Positions 63,083 through 64,000 of a DNA stretch of 64,000 nucleotides are shown in pieces. The first letter of the stretch is position 1; each line of letters opens with the position of its first letter. The notes beneath the pieces are model-generated. The model saw nothing but the letters and a program-made list of their open reading frames with translations. It searched no databases and was not told where the DNA came from. Both the position numbers and the translations under genes were made by a program. Source of the DNA: Nocardioidaceae bacterium SCSIO 66511 (lineage in GTDB: Bacteria > Actinomycetota > Actinomycetes > Propionibacteriales > Nocardioidaceae); NCBI GenBank assembly GCA_023100825.1, contig CP095846.1, positions 2,418,001 through 2,482,000 of the forward strand. The letters run 5' to 3'.

Positions 63083-64000
63083 CAGTCGCGCTCCCTTCTC
63101 GTGTTGCCCGTCTCGACCGTCGTCTCGGAGCGCTGCTGGTACTCGGCGACCAGGCGCAGCAGTTCCTCACCGCGCGGACGACGGCCGGGCCGAATATCGC
63201 AGGAGCCCGCTTTCGACTCCTGGATCAGCACGTTCGGATCCAGCGTGACACCGAGCAGGTCGTTTGCGGCGTCACCGGTGACGACGGCGTGGCCGCCGAC
63301 GCCCCAGTGGTACGGCAGCCCGATCTGGTGCACGGTGCGGCCGCCCACCTCGAGCGCGGTCATCCGCTCGGTGACCAGTACGCGGGCCTCGATCGCCGCC
63401 CGCGGGGAGATGAGCGTCGCCCAGCCGTACGGCTCGATCCCGCGTTCGGCTGCCAGCTCGGGCGAGATCTCGCAGAACATCTCCGGCTGCAGCTCGGAGA
63501 GGTACGGAAGCCAGCGACTCATGCCGCCGGCAGTGTGGTGCTCGGTGAGGCGGTAGGTGGTGAAGACGTATGGATACACGCCGACGCCTGGCTCGCCCGC
63601 GCTCGGTGCACTCAGGTTGTCGGTGCGTGGGAACACGATGCGCGCGGGGTTCTGCTGCTGTGAGTAGAGCGCATTCGCGACCGGAGACTCCTGGGGTTCG
63701 TAGTGCGTCGGCAGCGGCCCGTCGACCATGCCGCGCGGTGCGAACAGCCACGCCTTGCCGTCGGCCTGCATGACGAACGGATCGTCGCCCGCGAGCGCGT
63801 CCGGGCCGCCGACGGACGGATCGGGACGGTCGCCCGGCGCCCGGTCGGCGACGAAGTCGGGCACGTCGTCTCCGACCCAGCTCCCTTGCTCGTCGTCCCA
63901 CCACACGTACCGTTTGCGTTCGCTCCACGGTCTGCCTTCGGGATCGGCGGACGCCCGGTTGTACAGGATTCGCCGGTTCGCCGGCCACGCCCAGCCCCAT
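63082..64000 (-). CDS. fdhA: Formate dehydrogenase catalytic subunit, C-terminal part
   Basis: The last 305 residues of a molybdopterin oxidoreductase; the frame is open to the window edge. WGWAWPANRRILYNRASADP and PWSERKRYVWWDD match the C-terminal region of FdnG/FdoG-type formate dehydrogenases, as do YVFTTYRLTEHHTAGGM, QPEMFCEISPELAAERGI and ADDLLGVTLDPNV-like (ANDLLGVTLDPNVLIQESK), the pterin-binding C-terminal domain. The catalytic residue, expected to be selenocysteine given the sel operon, lies outside the window and cannot be checked. It heads the fdh-sel unit. Confidence 0.93.
   Translation of the reverse strand, partial: WGWAWPANRRILYNRASADPEGRPWSERKRYVWWDDEQGSWVGDDVPDFVADRAPGDRPDPSVGGPDALAGDDPFVMQADGKAWLFAPRGMVDGPLPTHYEPQESPVANALYSQQQNPARIVFPRTDNLSAPSAGEPGVGVYPYVFTTYRLTEHHTAGGMSRWLPYLSELQPEMFCEISPELAAERGIEPYGWATLISPRAAIEARVLVTERMTALEVGGRTVHQIGLPYHWGVGGHAVVTGDAANDLLGVTLDPNVLIQESKAGSCDIRPGRRPRGEELLRLVAEYQQRSETTVETGNTRRERD

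Overview
The window is about 64 kb of high-GC (roughly two thirds G+C) DNA from an actinomycete chromosome. The strongest phylogenetic marker is 17034-25591. It carries a pgsA-type phosphatidyltransferase, two DUF881 proteins around small basic protein Sbp, gcvH, FHA protein GarA/OdhI, MerR regulator FtsR, a bifunctional nuclease, a second MerR protein and, further down, gcvP. This is the order known from Mycobacterium (the Rv1822-Rv1832 block). SHOCT, DUF6325, DUF222-HNH and DivIVA-like genes and frequent GTG starts agree. The over-use of GTAC suggests a Propionibacteriales/Nocardioidaceae-type genome, but that is inference. No IS element, phage, CRISPR array or rRNA was seen, and no gene-free stretch exceeds 300 bases.

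Layout. 1-10 kb: a truncated methyltransferase, an epoxide hydrolase facing a CGNR regulator across two matching palindromes, GNAT, a small alarmone synthetase, a PAP2 membrane enzyme, two small membrane proteins, a secreted HNH nuclease, a DHA2 drug exporter and PepN. 10-17 kb: fdhD, tldD/pmbA, a VapBC-type toxin-antitoxin pair bracketed by a 22-bp direct repeat, PEBP and a serine hydrolase. 17-26 kb: the conserved cluster above with a glycine riboswitch before gcvP, then superoxide dismutase. 26-30 kb: CopC and a CopD-CtaG fusion (copper), then ornithine aminotransferase. 30-40 kb: a DeoR regulator, a four-gene YtfQRT/YjfF-like sugar ABC transporter, a secreted GH2-LamG glycosidase and a flavoprotein reductase. 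40-51 kb: a DUF222-HNH gene, small basic secreted proteins, a DivIVA-like coiled coil, an MBL hydrolase, a LigD-like PE-POL protein without ligase domain, SHOCT/DUF6325, an MFS transporter and an LssY_C protein. 50-55 kb: a ROK regulator facing two GH18 chitinases and a GH64 beta-1,3-glucanase. 55-57 kb: DyP peroxidase plus encapsulin. 57-64 kb, minus strand: fdhA (runs off the end)-fdhB-nrfD-selD-tRNA-Sec-selA-selB, apparently one transcription unit.

How it fits together. The selenium block makes, charges and delivers selenocysteine next to the formate dehydrogenase that probably needs it, while the sulfurtransferase FdhD for the same enzyme lies about 50 kb away, coupled to pepN. The chitinases, the beta-1,3-glucanase and the GH2 enzyme with its YtfQ-like transporter match the main polymers of a fungal wall (chitin, glucan, possibly galactofuranose-bearing mannan), suggesting a saprophytic or mycolytic soil lifestyle. 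DyP ends in an encapsulin-targeting peptide and overlaps the shell gene, so it is very likely packaged.

The least expected signals are non-coding: the 22-bp repeat around the toxin-antitoxin module, four pairs or single palindromes that look like local operators (CGNR, MerR, ROK, DeoR), and the riboswitch with its downstream hairpin. All were read by eye without database or folding software.
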